From: Channallabes apus
Taxonomy: Eukaryota > Chordata > Actinopteri > Siluriformes > Clariidae
Length of the DNA: 64,000 nt
Direction of reading: 5' to 3'
Assembly: GCA_030522415.1 (NCBI GenBank)
Contig: CM060126.1
Location: 8,866,852 to 8,930,851, forward strand
The stretch's first letter is position 1. Every line of letters starts with the position of its first letter. The notes below the pieces were generated by a model. The model saw nothing but the letters and a program-made list of their open reading frames with translations. It did no database searches and was not told where the DNA came from. Of the stretch, positions 23,506 to 35,559 are shown in pieces. The translations under genes and the position numbers were made by a program.

Positions 23506-24087
23506 ATGCCCACAGAGCCTGATCTCACCAGGTCCTCCTATTCTCGAGGCCTTTGGGCAGAGAGCCACAGCACCGAGGAAAGCCTGCCAGCCCCCACCCG
23601 CTGGGTTCGTATCGGCGGGATTCCCTTACCAGCGCTAATCGATACCGGGAGCGCCGTCACCTTAATCCGCCCCTCGGTCGTACCGACTGGAGCACAATCT
23701 TGCGAACCTCTTCCAATTACCTGCATACATGGCGACTGACGGGAAGTTCCGGCTGCCCGTTTCACAATAGAGGATCAGACAGGGATACACACCGTTGTTG
23801 CAGGAATTAAGCCTAATTTGCCTGTTCCTCTCCTCCTAGGTAGAAACTGGCCCAGACACATGCCCGTGGAAAAAGAAAAAAAAGGCAAAGCAAAACCGAA
23901 AGTAAAGACGGCCCAACCCGCGTGGCTCGTGCAAACCGCAGAAGACGAAGCGGATGCCGAGACAGAAGGTGAGCAGAACTATCATACTAACCTCTTCCTT
24001 TCCCTGTATCAACAGATACAGAGAGGCGGAAACTTCAGCGCGAAGACATGCGTCTCAAGCACTGCTGGGGTCAAATACAAGAAGTAG
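23506..24087 (+). pseudogene. retrotransposon aspartic protease region, interrupted
   Basis: IPLPALIDTGSAVTLIRPSV contains the DTGS active-site motif of retroviral-type proteases, and a second block reads VPLLLGRNWPRHMP. A TGA at about 23737-23739 separates the two. It is in a different frame from gag, so it was expressed by frameshift or is decayed. The segment after about 23870 is Lys-rich and of unclear role. Confidence 0.75.
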
Positions 24088-24179
24088 AAGGGGAAATGGA
24101 GACTAGAAGAAGAGGATGACCGGTGTCTTACTTTTTAATAAAAAACGGATTACTATACAACTACACACTTACAGTAGAA

Positions 24180-25260
24180 GGGGGGAACCGATGGATTTAT
24201 TAGTGGTCCTACAAGGGAAAATAGATGCGATCATGCACCTCGCGCATACACATCCACTCGGCGGGCACTTAGGAGAACGAAACACTGTGAGAAAATTAAG
24301 ACCACTGGCCGGGTCTTGACGCCGAGGTAAAGAATTTCTGCCAGCGCTGCCCGGAGTGTCAAAAAACGGCCCCCCGAAAGCTGGCCCCCGCCCCCCTAAT
24401 CCCCCTTCCGATTATCAGCGTGCCGTTCGAGCGGATAGGGATGGATCTGGTTGGCCCGCTGCCGAAGTCGACAAAAGGCCATCAGTTCATCCTGGTCGTT
24501 GTGGATTATGCCACTCGCTATCCTGAAGCAGTCCCACTACGAAAAGCAACGTCGAAAAACATAGCAAGAGAGCTTGTTCTACTCTTTAGTCATGTGGGCC
24601 TGCCAAAGGAAATTTTAACGGATCAAGGCACCCCATTCATGTCCAGACTGATGGCTGACATCTGCCGGCTGCTGCAGATCAAGCAGCTCCGCACGTTCGT
24701 GTACCATCCACAGACTGACGGCCTGGTGGAAAGGTTCAACCAGACACTTAAAAGGATGTTAAAGCGAGTGATTGATGTAGGAGGACGAAACTGGGACCAG
24801 CTACTCCCGTATGTTCTTTTCGCCATCCGCGAAACACCGCAAGCGTCCACCGGGTTCACGCCATTTGAACTGCTGTTCGGGAGAAGACCACGCGGGCTCT
24901 TGGACGTGGCAAAGAAGCTTGGGAAGAACAACCTTCACCATTCCGCTCAGTAGTGGAGTACGTGAAGGATCTAGAGGGAAAAATTAAACGAGTACTTCCG
25001 GTGGTAAAAGAACATATGGAAAAAGCACAAGCCGAGCAGCGCAGAACATACGACCGACGGCCCAGCCCAGAGAGTTTCGCCCGGGAGATCGCGTCCTGCT
25101 ACTCCTCCCGAATGCCAGTTGTAAATTCCTTGTACGCTGGCAGGGACCCTATACAATCATGGAACGACGCGTCGGGCCCGTAAACTACCGTCTACAACAG
25201 CCGGGTAAGAGAAAGTGCACCGAATTATATCATATAAATTTACTTAAAAAGTGGATTGAA
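24180..25260 (+). pseudogene. retrotransposon integrase (HHCC, DDE core, GPY/F module), frameshifted
   Basis: A zinc-finger half-site HLAHTHPLGGHLGE lies near 24236, then CQRCPEC near 24340. The core (24420-24953) includes GMDLVGPLP, LTDQGTPF and VERFNQTLKR, giving the D, D and E catalytic residues. A GPY/F-type module appears near 25140 (WQGPYTI), followed by YHINLLKKWIEP near 25225. Frames change at about 24320, 24940 and 25150. All of this lies upstream of reverse transcriptase. Confidence 0.85.
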
Positions 25261-25299
25261 CCGTTGCCACGCGTCTCAGCTCTTGCTGCTCTCTCCCAC

Positions 25300-26150
25300 A
25301 CAGCTCTAGGGTGTGATTTGGTGCAGCGCGGGGAGGAACTAACAACAGCACAACACCAAGAGCTGAATGAGATGCTAGATCAATTTCAAGACGTGTTCAT
25401 GACATTAAAACCCCACCTGGCGTGGTTGTGAGGCAAAGACCATACCGAGCCCCGGAGGCCCGTCGCCGTGCCATTGAGGCAGAAGTAAAGAATATGCTTC
25501 AGAATGGCATCATAGAGGAGTCGATTAGTCCCTGGTCAAGCCCCATAGTGACGGTACCCAAACCTGACGGGTCAATTCGTCTTTGTAATGATTTTCGCTG
25601 CCTTAACCAGATATCACGGTTCGACGCATATCTGCTGCCGCGAGTGGATGACCTAATCGACCGACTCGGAAAAGCTAGGTTTATTTCGACACTAGACTTA
25701 ACAAAAGGGTACTGGCAAGTGGCACTAACACCGGAAGCACAGGAAAAGACGGCATTTAGCACCGAACAGGGACATTGGCAGTACCGAGTCCTCCCCTTCG
25801 GACTCCATGGAGCCCCCGCCACCTTTCAGAGGCTGATGGACATTGTGCTCCGACAACATCGCCCATATGCGGCGGCGTACTTAGACGATGTAGTCATCCA
25901 CTCAGTCAGCTGGAACGAACACCTGTTCCACCTCCAGAAAGTCCTACAGGAATTAAGAAAAGTAGGACTGACGGCCAACCCAAAGAAATGTTTTCTGGGG
26001 CTAACCGAAGCACAGTACCTGGGGTACCGAATAGGGCGAGGCCTTCTGAAGCCACAACAGAAGAAGGTCGAGGCAGTCCGTAAGTTCCCAACACCAACAT
26101 CAAAGAAACAGGTACGTGCTTTTATGGGACTAGCAAACTATTATAGGTGA
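25300..26150 (+). pseudogene. retrotransposon reverse transcriptase
   Basis: The long open part starts near 25422. It contains NGIIEESISPWSSPIVTVPK, DLTKGYWQVAL, RVLPFGLHGAPATFQRLMD and AAYLDDVVIHS, the YLDD motif holding the catalytic aspartates. The connection sequence KKQVRAFMGLANYYR ends in a TGA at 26148-26150, where close relatives continue into RNase H. A frameshift near 25425 joins the N-terminal part. Confidence 0.9.
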
Positions 26151-26702
26151 TTCGTACCTAACTTCTCCTCTATTGCAGCACCCCTCACAAGCCTCCTAAA
26201 AAAGGGTCAGCCAGAAAAACTACACTGGACACAAGAGACAGAAAAAGCATTCGAAAGTCTAAAAACCCACCTCACCAGTTCCCCCGTCCTCCAAAACTCA
26301 GACTTCGACAGACCATTCATCGTGCACAACGATGCCTCAGACACATGACTGGGAGCCGTCCTTTCACAAGAATTCAGGGGGGAGGAACATCCGATCTTGT
26401 ACGTGAGTAGGAAACTTACACCAGTTGAACAAAAATATGCAACTATAGAGCGGGAGGCCCTTGCCATTAAATGGGCCGTAGAGGAACTAAAATACTACTT
26501 AACCGGCCGTCACTTTACACTAGTTACAGATCACGCTCCTTTACAATGGGTGGCAAGAGCTAAAGACACAAACCTTCGCATTACACGCTGGTTCCTCTCA
26601 CTACAAGATTTTTCCTTCTCGATACAACACAGAGCGGGGGCACAACATGGAAATGCAGATGGTCTGTCTAGACGACACGCGCTCTTTTCGGGAACGAGCT
26701 CA
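26151..26702 (+). pseudogene. retrotransposon RNase H
   Basis: In the same frame as reverse transcriptase but after two TGA codons (26148-26150 and 26346-26348). The blocks are FIVHNDASDT, AVLSQEFRGEEHPILYVSRK, TPVEQKYATIEREALAIKWA, VTDHAPLQWV and GNADGLSRR. These are typical of Ty3/gypsy RNase H. No integrase follows; the G-rich tract and LTR start come directly after. Confidence 0.88.
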
Positions 26703-26805
26703 AAGCTGGGGGGGGGGGGGTGTGGCGACGGGCTTATAGCCAGTGCACATGGAGCGAGAAAGCTTCCTCGCTCGCTAAAGAAAAATGAAACCTCGTGAAA
26801 GAATA
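26703..26805 (+). repeat. polypurine tract and truncated 3' LTR of the Gmr1-like element
   Basis: A run of about 12 G residues ends at 26720, followed by TGTGGCGACGGGCTTATAGC, a plausible LTR start. After about 85 bases the sequence is replaced by the Tigger-like element. The sequence beyond that element belongs to a different transposon, so the rest of the LTR is not visible. Confidence 0.6.
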
Positions 26806-28179
26806 CAGTGAAACCTCGGATTATGAGTAACACGGTTTACGAGTGTTCCGCAAGACGAGCAAAATTTTTAAATACATTTTTATTTGGAAAACGAGCATTG
26901 TCTTGGTTTACGAGTATCATGTATCTTGTTTTGCCGCTGAGTGTCACGTGATCACAACTGAGCCAACGGTTTTTCTCTCTCTTGCTCTGCGATTTATGGG
27001 TAATTGTCTCCCCTGGTGGGTCTTAGTGCTCGTCTCTTACTGGTATAATCAACATCCGTGCACTGTTTACTATAACACTGTGACCATGTGTGATTGTAAA
27101 ACATATTTTATTTTGTGTTCGGAAGCGCGTGTGTACAGTGCGTATACCATTTTTTATAACACACATGTAAAGCAAAAGAAATTCAGTGGTTAACAAAACA
27201 TTTTCTTCCTCAGCTCATCGCTGTGTGCGTGTGTGTGCGCACGCGAGTCTAATTTGACACTGCTGGCTATGTGTGTGTGTGTGTGTTTGTTTCACACACA
27301 CACATAGCCGGCACAGTGTCAAATTGCGCACACACACGCACAGACATTAAGGCAAGAGTCACACACTCTGCTCTGACACACACAGAGGTAAAGTGGCGGT
27401 TCATTTATTTTTTGTTTTACTTTACAACAGTGATTCTGTTAGTTTGCGCTCACGCGAGTGTCATTAGCAATGTTTCTTGCTATTTTTTTTAGATGTAACA
27501 GTGTAGCGGGAGAGAGAGGTTGATTTATGACCGCTGTTTACAGAAGTGTAGTCCAGTGCGGGAGATGCATTGTGGGTAATGCAGTCCGGTGTGTGTGAAT
27601 GCGAATGGGAGATATAAACTAGGATATAGAGCCTGAGTTTTGTTCTTCAGTAGTTTTTTTAAAGTTGAATTTAAGTGAAGGATCCACCCGAAAATTTGTA
27701 CTATAGCCCAATAATGCAGCAAATAAAAGAACGGGCATTGACCAGTTTGTCCATCTCATCATTACACGAGCATGAATTAACGGGCTGTTACGCTGTCACA
27801 AGCAACATTAAAATAAAGTGGAGAAGCTTTAATAATTTGGATGAGAAAAACAGTTTTTCCGTTGATGTGTGTGGGTGTTTTCAGACGAGAGGAGAAAGTT
27901 TTACTGTGTAAGATGAGAAGGGGGAGACAGGAGGGGCTGAAAGCAAGAGTCTCCACTTACTCTAGCCTTACACACACACACACACACACAGGTTAATTTG
28001 TTTTATTTTTACTTTATATTTTGTATTCATTATTTTTATGTATTAATTTTTTTGGGCTGTAGAACGAATAATTTAAGTTTCCATTGTTTTTTATGGGATA
28101 ATTAAATTTGGTTTATGCGTATTTTGGAATACGAGCCCACTTCCGGAACGCATTATGCTCGTTATCCGAAGTTCCGCTG
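26806..28179. mobile_element. Tigger/pogo-like DNA transposon, non-autonomous
   Basis: The left end CAGTGAAACCTCGGATTATG and the complement of the right end (CAGCGGAACTTCGGATAACG) form inverted repeats, followed by TTTACGAGTGTTCCGC-type sequence. The copy inserted into the 3' LTR of the Gmr1-like element. I recognise no transposase. A long hairpin of GT/CA sequence sits near the centre (27221-27343), and a (CA)n tract lies at about 27970-27990. Confidence 0.6.
27221..27343. repeat. long hairpin-forming inverted repeat
   Basis: Left arm from CTGTGTGCGTGTGTGTGCGC through AATTTGACACTG; right arm from CAGTGTCAAATT to GCGCACACACACGCACAG. The arms are about 57 bp with few mismatches, and the loop is about ten bases around TTTGTTT. 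Confidence 0.85.
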
Positions 28180-28330
28180 TGTTTATAATAGCCAGCATTA
28201 AGGCTTTTAGCCTGCAGTCCCTGTGAACCCATGACCCTGTCACTGACTCACTGATTGTCCTTCCTCAGACCACTTTTGGTCGGTAACAACCACAGCATGT
28301 TAAGAACTGGTTGCTATATCTCATTATATG
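28180..28330 (-). mobile_element. fragment of a Tc1-like transposase gene
   Basis: GAACCCATGACCCTGTCACT and CAGACCACTTTTGGTCGGTA match the minus-strand coding part of the Tc1-like family whose larger relic lies at 50220-50830. Positions 28331-28820 show nothing recognisable. Confidence 0.4.
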
Positions 28331-28828
28331 TCTATCACAAGGTAAAAAAAAAAAAAGATCTACAGTACTATGATTTATCATAGTTTTTTGTATTTTACAT
28401 AAAAAAACTGCAAGTTTAGAAGGGATGTGTAGCCATTTTACATCCACCGCAATATCTGTTTTATCTTAAGCTAGTGCTAGTGTACTTCTCCTGATAGAAG
28501 AGAAATCTTAAGTAAAATAAATTATGCTCACCTTGTCAAGAAATGTTTTATTTAACCATTTGAACATATGACTTATTTATTGTTTGTTCATAAGTAAATG
28601 TTACTGATGAGTACATACAGTATACTGTAGGAACAGTAATTACTGGCAACCTAAGTACAAAGAAGGTAGGTAAGTGAGGAGTGAAGATGTCTGGGCCATC
28701 CAAACAGTTCTAGAAGATTAATAGGTTAACTAATTATAAAAACTGAACAAAATCTTTCAGAAAATTCCATTTTGTCAGCTTGCCATTTTAAAACACTGAT
28801 TAAAACATCAACACATTATTCTAATACC

Positions 28829-29841
28829 CAGAGGTGGAAAGTAAGGAATTACATTTACTCAGTTACTGTAACTGAGTAGTTTTTTTATGTACTTCTACTT
28901 TTTAAAGTAGTTCTTAAAATCTGTAAAACTTAAAAATCTTTTACTTGTATGTTTTGTTTAAAGTATTGTACTTCGCTACATTTGAAATCATATTCACTAC
29001 TGAGTAAACAATAAATACATGAAAATGAAAAATAATAAAAATAATGCAACAGGGAAGGAAAAAAATTGCACCCGGAAACCACTGCACTGATTGACTGATG
29101 GGCGTGGAGAACAAACGTCTTAAATTCACAAGAACGAGACAAAAGAGATGCCAGTGATGCAGACCCTGCTGAAAGCAAAATGTCATCATTTATGAAGCAA
29201 ACCCCTGGCCATTGTAACGGCCACTACTAGGTTGTATACCACATTATGTATGTGTGTTTCCCTTTTAAGAATTGCCGCCCCTTCCCCCATGTGTGTGCTG
29301 CAGAGTTGTGTGCGTGAGAAGGAGAGAACGGAGTAGCTCAGGTGTGCTGCTCACCCCCGAAACGCTCTATTCCTTTACCCTTTTCTTTACTTTATGTTTT
29401 ATATTATAATTTTGTGATGCTGAAAGAGGCGATAAAGGTTTTGTGCTGAACGTTATTCTTGGCTCTGAGCTCTTTTTTCCCCTCGGCTGTCTGGCATAAA
29501 GCGTCACATCATATTTATGCAACCACTTTGATTTCAAGCACAAGAAAGGCAACAGATTTATTATGTAAAGGTGTTCCTTCAATTAAAAACAACTAGTTTT
29601 AGATTTATATCTGCTTGTCTCTTTTGAGCTACACTAGAATCCCCCATCCCACCCCGGCTGTTAAAAGAAATAACTTTGTAACTTTTACTCTGAGTAAATT
29701 TTTAATGAGCTACTTTTTATTTTTACTTGAGTAGATTTTTATATCGGTAACTTTACTTGTACTTTAGTAAAATTTCACAGAAGTAACAGTACTTTTACTT
29801 GAGTACAAAAATTTACTCTGATATTACTCTTTCCACCGCTG
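28829..29841. mobile_element. hAT-type non-autonomous element with 8-bp target duplication
   Basis: The element begins CAGAGGTGGAAAGTAAGGAA and ends in the complement of CAGCGGTGGAAAGAGTAA. It is flanked by CTAATACC at 28821-28828 and 29842-29849, the 8-bp duplication expected for hAT. The subterminal regions are rich in ACTTTTACTTGAGTA-like motifs in both orientations. No transposase is visible. An LTR-like insert may lie inside at about 29214-29507. Confidence 0.8.
29214..29507 (+). mobile_element. possible solo LTR inside the hAT-type element
   Basis: The segment starts TGTAACGGCCACTACTAGG and ends GCATAAAGCGTCACA, so it has the TG...CA ends of an LTR and is GC-richer than its host element. 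No clear target-site duplication is visible, so this is tentative. Confidence 0.3.
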
Positions 29842-29849
29842 CTAATACC

Positions 29850-32215
29850 AAACTACATTAAATGATGTATGTAGGCCATATTAGCCAAATAAAGTAGATG
29901 TGTCAAATACAATCTCACCAACTCACATCAGCCCCATCTGAAGATGCTTTGGATAACCAGCTCTGGATAGAGTTTACCCAAAAAGTGTAATAATTGCGCA
30001 AAATCATCAGCATGCAAAATTTCTTAGCAAATTTATATATATTGCAGTATAAATTTGCTAAATGTTTTTGGACTGAAGTTGACTTCTAGATGCAGATTGA
30101 AGCTCTTTCTAACATAAAAGAGGTTTCAGCCATTTTTGTATTTTTTAGATAATTAGATTATGGTGCTTTTCGAAAGGACCAGGATCTGGTTTCTACAGAG
30201 AGCTAGCATTGTGCAGATGCTTTACAATGGCCCATTGCAGCAAATCCCAGGAGCCAAAGAGAAAGGAGCACTAGTATTAGAATCACGGAGGAAATGTGAG
30301 TAGCCTGTTCAGAGCCAGACATTCAGTTTTACAGAGGACACCAGCCAGGAGAGAATTTTCAGAACATTAAATATGTTTGTGAATGATCCCTGTCGAAATC
30401 TGCCTAAAATTAGTTTCAAACATTTAGAAAATTGCACACCTCAGTGTGATTTAAGGTATTTACAATAATATAGAATTAACGTATATGCACAGCTAGCCCA
30501 GTGGAACACAAAAAAAAAAGGTATACAGTGTGACAGTAAACGACTACACACAGATCACATATGCACAAATAAATGCTCTCCTGGATTTAAAAAGGAACAG
30601 TGTAACAAACCTCCATTGTTCAAGGAACAACTTATGTGGGGTTGTGACATTTTAAAACAATCAAGAACATTTAGGAAAACTAAATGTTTAAAAAGAAAAA
30701 GTGCAATATAAAGGAGTCAAACATAAAATCCTGTGCGAGTTTATCTCCATAATAACCTGGAAATCCTAAAGGCAATTTAACACACTCTATTTTAAATTGT
30801 GCAATATAAAAAGTCAGGAGAGCTTACCTCAACACACACTGCAGCAGGAATATTTTTCTCAAGACCTAAACACTGCCTGAAGTTATTCCACTGCACGGTA
30901 CTGCATATACTGTAGCTACAAATGGCTTGGGAAAAACATACCTAATCACAGACAAGGGTGATGAACAGCCTTTTTCTGAATTTCAGAAATGTTAAAGCAA
31001 GAATAAAGCTAAAACCCCCTCTGTTTTTAATGCGTGACAGAGTGAGAGAGCAAGAGAGAGAGAGAGAGAGAGAGAGAGTGAGAGAATGTGAGAGAGGGAG
31101 AGAAAACACTCATGACCAGCTGTATTATGTTTGTAGTCTGGCAAGCAATCTTTGTTATGTTTAGTTGCTATTTAGCTCATAATAACAAAGCATCAACCAC
31201 AGTAATTATAAAAAGATGTGTCCCAGATGCCTTCAAATGCAAATGAACCAATGTGACTTGCTTTAAGTAACTGTTTGCATTTAGCTTTGTTTATTCATTA
31301 AGCAGAAGTGTGATTCAGAAGTGTGGAAGAAGACAGCCCAAGCATGTTAATGGAATTGATCCAATGGTGTTATGCAAGCAGAAAAAACTAAACATAGGTT
31401 GCATAACTAACAGAGCCCATCATATTCATTCAGAGCGATCAAAAGTTCAATGAACTCAAATACATTCAGCTGACACTTGTTTGTCTAGTATATTTATTGA
31501 AAACCAAAGTTTTTAAATAAAATGTTTGCACCCAAACATGTTACAAATGAGGTTAAGCTACTAATACACTATTCATATTTGACTTCCTTTAAGCAGCTTT
31601 AAGAGGAACAACTTGCCTAGGCATAGAATGAAAGGATTGTTCTTAACAGATCTTTAAACAGCACAAAGACGTCTTTCAGAAAGCCCAGGTCGACCAGGTG
31701 GTGACTCCATTAATATTTCACTCTTATCTTTAAAATGATTTTGTTAAGAGTAGAATGGGCTATTTCAAGATGGCTAGCTATTTGTCCCCTTCTTTTTGGC
31801 AAATATGTTTGGATTTATTTTTACTTCTAGGCATTAAAGATGAGTAGTGTCCAATCTGAAAAGAAGAAACCACTCCCTATTTGTCAGGTTGGCTAAATCA
31901 CTGACTTTATCTGATGCTGAAAAGTGTCTATCACCAACTCTTTTCAGTGTTTATTCTACACCCTGGGGGAACCCGTAAAGCTCTTGTATTGAGCCCATGG
32001 ACATACAAATTCCCTCACTGATATGGTTCCAGGCAAATGTTGTCATTTTAACATCTTATTGCTCTTTTACTATTAGACCTTGTGATACTGAATGATTGCA
32101 AAAAATGTTCTGGCAACATGCCTGGGCTTTCTGATCCAAATAGGGTGTACCTCACTGCACACCAGTGACCGTTGATGTACTGTACAATTTAGCAAGTCTC
32201 AATGTGCAGTACATG
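29850..32215. other. intergenic stretch with an (AG)n tract only
   Basis: No gene or recognisable transposon. A purine-rich (GA)n microsatellite lies at about 31040-31100. Confidence 0.5.
31040..31104. repeat. (GA)n microsatellite
   Basis: GAGAGTGAGAGAGC followed by about 12 AG units and imperfect continuation. Confidence 0.9.
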
Positions 32216-32219
32216 TGCT

Positions 32220-32940
32220 TTTTTAAATAAATGTTATTGAGGGAGTTATTCTCTCTCCTTCTGTCTCTTTAACTCTCCGTCTCTCTGTCGAGCTATCCAA
32301 GTCGCTTCTGAGCTGCCAGTGATCCAGACCCCCCTCTGCCCTCTGGACCTGTCTATCTCGTCCTGGTACCCTGCTTCAGGTTGGAGATCTCGTCACATGG
32401 ATGCCCTGTGTGGTCTGCCTGGGATGCATGTGGTGTCTGGGGACGGTTCCACTTTTTCTTGAAGACGGTCCTGGCCTCGGCTGATACTGACAGCTGCTCT
32501 CTGTGGACTTCTGACTTCAGTCGCTTGATAGTTCAGGACAGGAATTTCCTACAGGTCTACCTGAGCCATCAACAACACCTTGGACTCCATATTAACTTAA
32601 ACACATCTCCTGTTATACTAATAACTTCCAGCCTCCTAACACACAGTATGACTGCAGATCAATCCCTGCTATCCGTTATCACCCAAATGGATGGGTTCCC
32701 TGTTGAGTCTAGTTCTTCTCAAAGTTTCTTCCTATTGTCATTTCAAGGGGGTTTTTCCTTGCCACTATCGCCGTCACCCTTTGCTTGCTCATCAGGGACA
32801 ATCTTATCATTTTGATTCATACACATTCACATTTCATACAATTTTTCATAATTCTTTTGATTGTGTAAAGCTGCTTTGTGACAATAACAATTGTTAAAAG
32901 CGCTATACAAATAAAATGTAATTGAAATTGAATTTATTTC
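32220..32940 (+). repeat. interspersed repeat with GCGCTATACAAATAAA tail
   Basis: A 700-bp unit ends in TTGTTAAAAGCGCTATACAA followed by ATAAAATG and TTGAAATTGAA repeats, the 3' end of a dispersed fish retroposon. A shorter copy of the same 3' part is at 53018-53200. The open frame at 32381-32815 matches no protein that I know and is probably chance. Confidence 0.65.
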
Positions 32941-33740
32941 TAATTGTCCCTAATATTTGATATGAATATGGCACAATCATTAAGAACAAATTTATGTCCG
33001 TGTGATCTTTGTAAGTGTCCTTGTTTACTTAGTTCTCACATGATGTTTTTAACCTTGATTGTGTTTTTCTCTTATTGTTTTTCCTTTCTTGGCCTTGGGT
33101 TGAGTATAAAATGGGTGTTTTGCCATTTATGTTTGGATTCCATTTCCCAGGCTGGCTGATCTTCTTCTGATTACTTTATCATCTAATGCTCTAGTCAGAT
33201 CCAGAAGATTTGAAAATAATTGACATTAGTATGTGTTGTGACCAAAACCCAATATGAAATTAGACTGGCCTGCACACATTTCTGGAATTAGATGTGACCA
33301 AAAGTGATACATACTGTATAAGAATGTATTTGGGACTTTCTTTACAAATCTTGCCAGAAAACTTTGGAATAAAGTGTGCATCGTCATCCTGCAGTTAGAA
33401 ATAAACAAGTCACATGGACACAATGTTTTTACTTTAATGTGGAGCTCAGAGAACATTTTGCTGAAGCTTACTTAGAAAGGCTTTTAGCAACAAAAAAAAA
33501 CCTCATACAGCAACAGCACATGAAAAGATGACGGATGTCTATTGTTTTTTGCTCAGACCCTATTTGACTGTATTTGATGTTTTCTTGACATTGCTTAATT
33601 CCACATTTTAAAATTGATTGTTCAGCACAGTTCTTACAAGTTCTAATGATATCCAGAGCTTTTCAAATATGCAATCAGGAACCAACAATCCTGCAACAGT
33701 TCTGCATGAAATTGATGTGAAAAATATATTTTAGAAAATA
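32941..33740. other. intergenic stretch, nothing recognised
   Basis: No coding block or repeat that I can name. Confidence 0.5.
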
Positions 33741-35164
33741 CTGTCAAACCAGAAATTATTTATATCCCTGGCAAATTATGACTTAAAGTTACTTTTTTCG
33801 CAGAGCAATTTTTTTGTTTTTGACCGGAAATGAGGCTTCTCCCAAAAGATAATAAGACGATGTACAAGAGGCATAATTATGGAAAAAAATATTTCTCACT
33901 TTTTATTTACATTTGAACAAAATGTGGCATGGTCAAAATTGCTCATACCTTTGTAAACGGTCACAGTGAAAAACAGAAGATCTCTGTTGTTGGTATGTGG
34001 ACGGTAATGGCTAAGTCAAAGGAGCTCATCGAGGACCTTCAACTGCGGATTGTGGCTGCTCACAAGTATGGAAAGGGCTATAAGACCATATCTAAATGCT
34101 TTGAAGTTCTAGTGGCTACAGTGTAAAAGTATTATTAAAAAATACCAGATATTTTTCACTGTGAAAGATCTCAGAGGACATGGTTGGAAGCCAAAAGTGA
34201 CACCTGTGCTGGCCACCAATGTCATCCTGGGCTCTGTTGGTGGCAGACAATCCAACGGACACTGGACGCAGACCAAGGAGGACAGACACCACTCTGTGGA
34301 TAAGGCACACAAAATCCTGCTTGACCGTTGCAAATGCTCATCTGGACAAAGAAGACGACATCTGGTCTTCTATTTTATGGTCAGATGAAAGAAAATTTTA
34401 ATTGTTTGGCCACAATGATGTAACCTTCATTTGGCGTGAAAAAGAAGAAGCTTTCAACCCTAAAAACACCATCCCCACTGTCAAACATGGTGGTGGGAGC
34501 CTAATGTTTTGGTGGTGTTTTTCAGCTGGAGGACCAGTATACCTAATCACAGTAAACAGCACCATGAAAAAGGAGCAATACATCAAACTTCTCAACAACA
34601 ACATCAGGCAGTCTGCAGAGAAACCTTGGCCTTAGGCACCAGTGGACATTTCAGCACGACAACAACCCAAAACACCAAGCAAAAGTGGTAAAGGAATGGT
34701 TAGTAGACGCAAACATTAACGTTTTGCAGTGGCCCAGCCAGAGTCCCAACTTAAATCCAATTGAGAATCTGTGGAGGGAGCTAAAGATCAGGGTGATGGG
34801 AAGGAGACCATCCAACCTGAAGGAGTTGGAGCTCATCGCTAAAGATGAATGGGCAAAAATACCAGTGGAGACATGCAAAAAGTGGGTCAGCAATTACAGG
34901 AAGCATTTGATTGCTGTAATAACCAATGAAGGCTTTTCTATTGATTATTGAGAAGAGTATGAATAATCTTGGACATGGCACTTTTTGTTCAAATGTAAAT
35001 AAAAGATGACTAATAATTTTTTTCCACAATGATGCCTCTTGTACGTTGTTTTATTATCTTCTGGGAGACACCTGTGTCATTTATAATCAAGAAAAAACTT
35101 GCTGGTTGAATAAAAATAACGAAGTCAGAATTTGCCAGGGGTATGAATAATTTCAGCTTGACTG
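33741..35164 (+). mobile_element. Tc1-like transposon with degenerate transposase
   Basis: The left end CTGTCAAACCAGAAATTATT and the complement of the right end (CAGTCAAGCTGAAATTATTC) form inverted repeats flanked by TA. The transposase is on the plus strand. Confidence 0.85.
34012..34951 (+). pseudogene. broken Tc1-like transposase
   Basis: The N-terminus at 34012 reads MAKSKELIEDLQLRIVAAHK, an HTH start. Later blocks are [32 protein letters not shown] in a shifted frame, and [20 protein letters not shown] (34730-34790). The QHD and NPIE blocks carry the D and E catalytic residues; in NPN the usual Asp of SPDLNPIE is Asn. Stops at about 34125 and frameshifts near 34400 and 34640 inactivate it. 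Confidence 0.8.
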
Positions 35165-35559
35165 TATGTAGCACAAACCAAACTAACGTTTAATGGCTTA
35201 AAAACCTAACATTTAACATTAGCTTTAATGACCAAAAACATTTACTTAAATGGAATGTTGGTCAATTAACAATCAATAAAGGACGCCAATGGGGCAAATG
35301 TTACATGTTATCAGATTTGTTAGTCACACACAGCTGTCATTTCAGTTTCCATCCAGCAGAGGGCAAGTCTGCTTTATATTCATAGTCACCTCACAACTAT
35401 CTTAATGTGTAAATGGTTAAATGGAAGTGGTAATACATTTTCATAAATGCCATTTGAAATTTTTATTTAAAAAAAAGAACATCTAGAGGTTTGACTATGC
35501 ATTGGATTTTATATTGCTTAATCTGAGTATATCCACTGTTAAAAAAGAATGAAACAATA

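Larger units (their letters stand above)
22516..26805 (+). mobile_element. Gmr1-like Ty3/gypsy LTR retrotransposon (order gag-PR-INT-RT-RH)
   Basis: A partial 5' LTR ends near 22732, followed by a primer-binding-type TTGGTGGAGAATGCG. Gag, protease, integrase, reverse transcriptase and RNase H follow on the plus strand. A G-rich polypurine tract (about 26703-26720) precedes the start of a 3' LTR, TGTGGCGACGGG. Integrase lies before reverse transcriptase, the reverse of ordinary Ty3/gypsy order; in vertebrates this arrangement characterises Gmr1-like elements. Stops and frameshifts in every domain except gag show that the copy is dead. The 3' LTR is cut off by a Tigger-like insertion at 26806. 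The 5' LTR is truncated, with no TGTGGCGACG start. Confidence 0.85.

Noticed and set aside
23323..23568. minus-strand frames across gag
   Set aside because: Shadows of the plus-strand gag and protease frames.
26843..27193. 116-codon frame inside the Tigger-like element as a transposase
   Set aside because: It has no DDE or CENP-B-type helix-turn-helix motif that I can recognise.
32381..32815. 144-codon open frame
   Set aside because: It lies entirely in a dispersed repeat and matches no known protein pattern.
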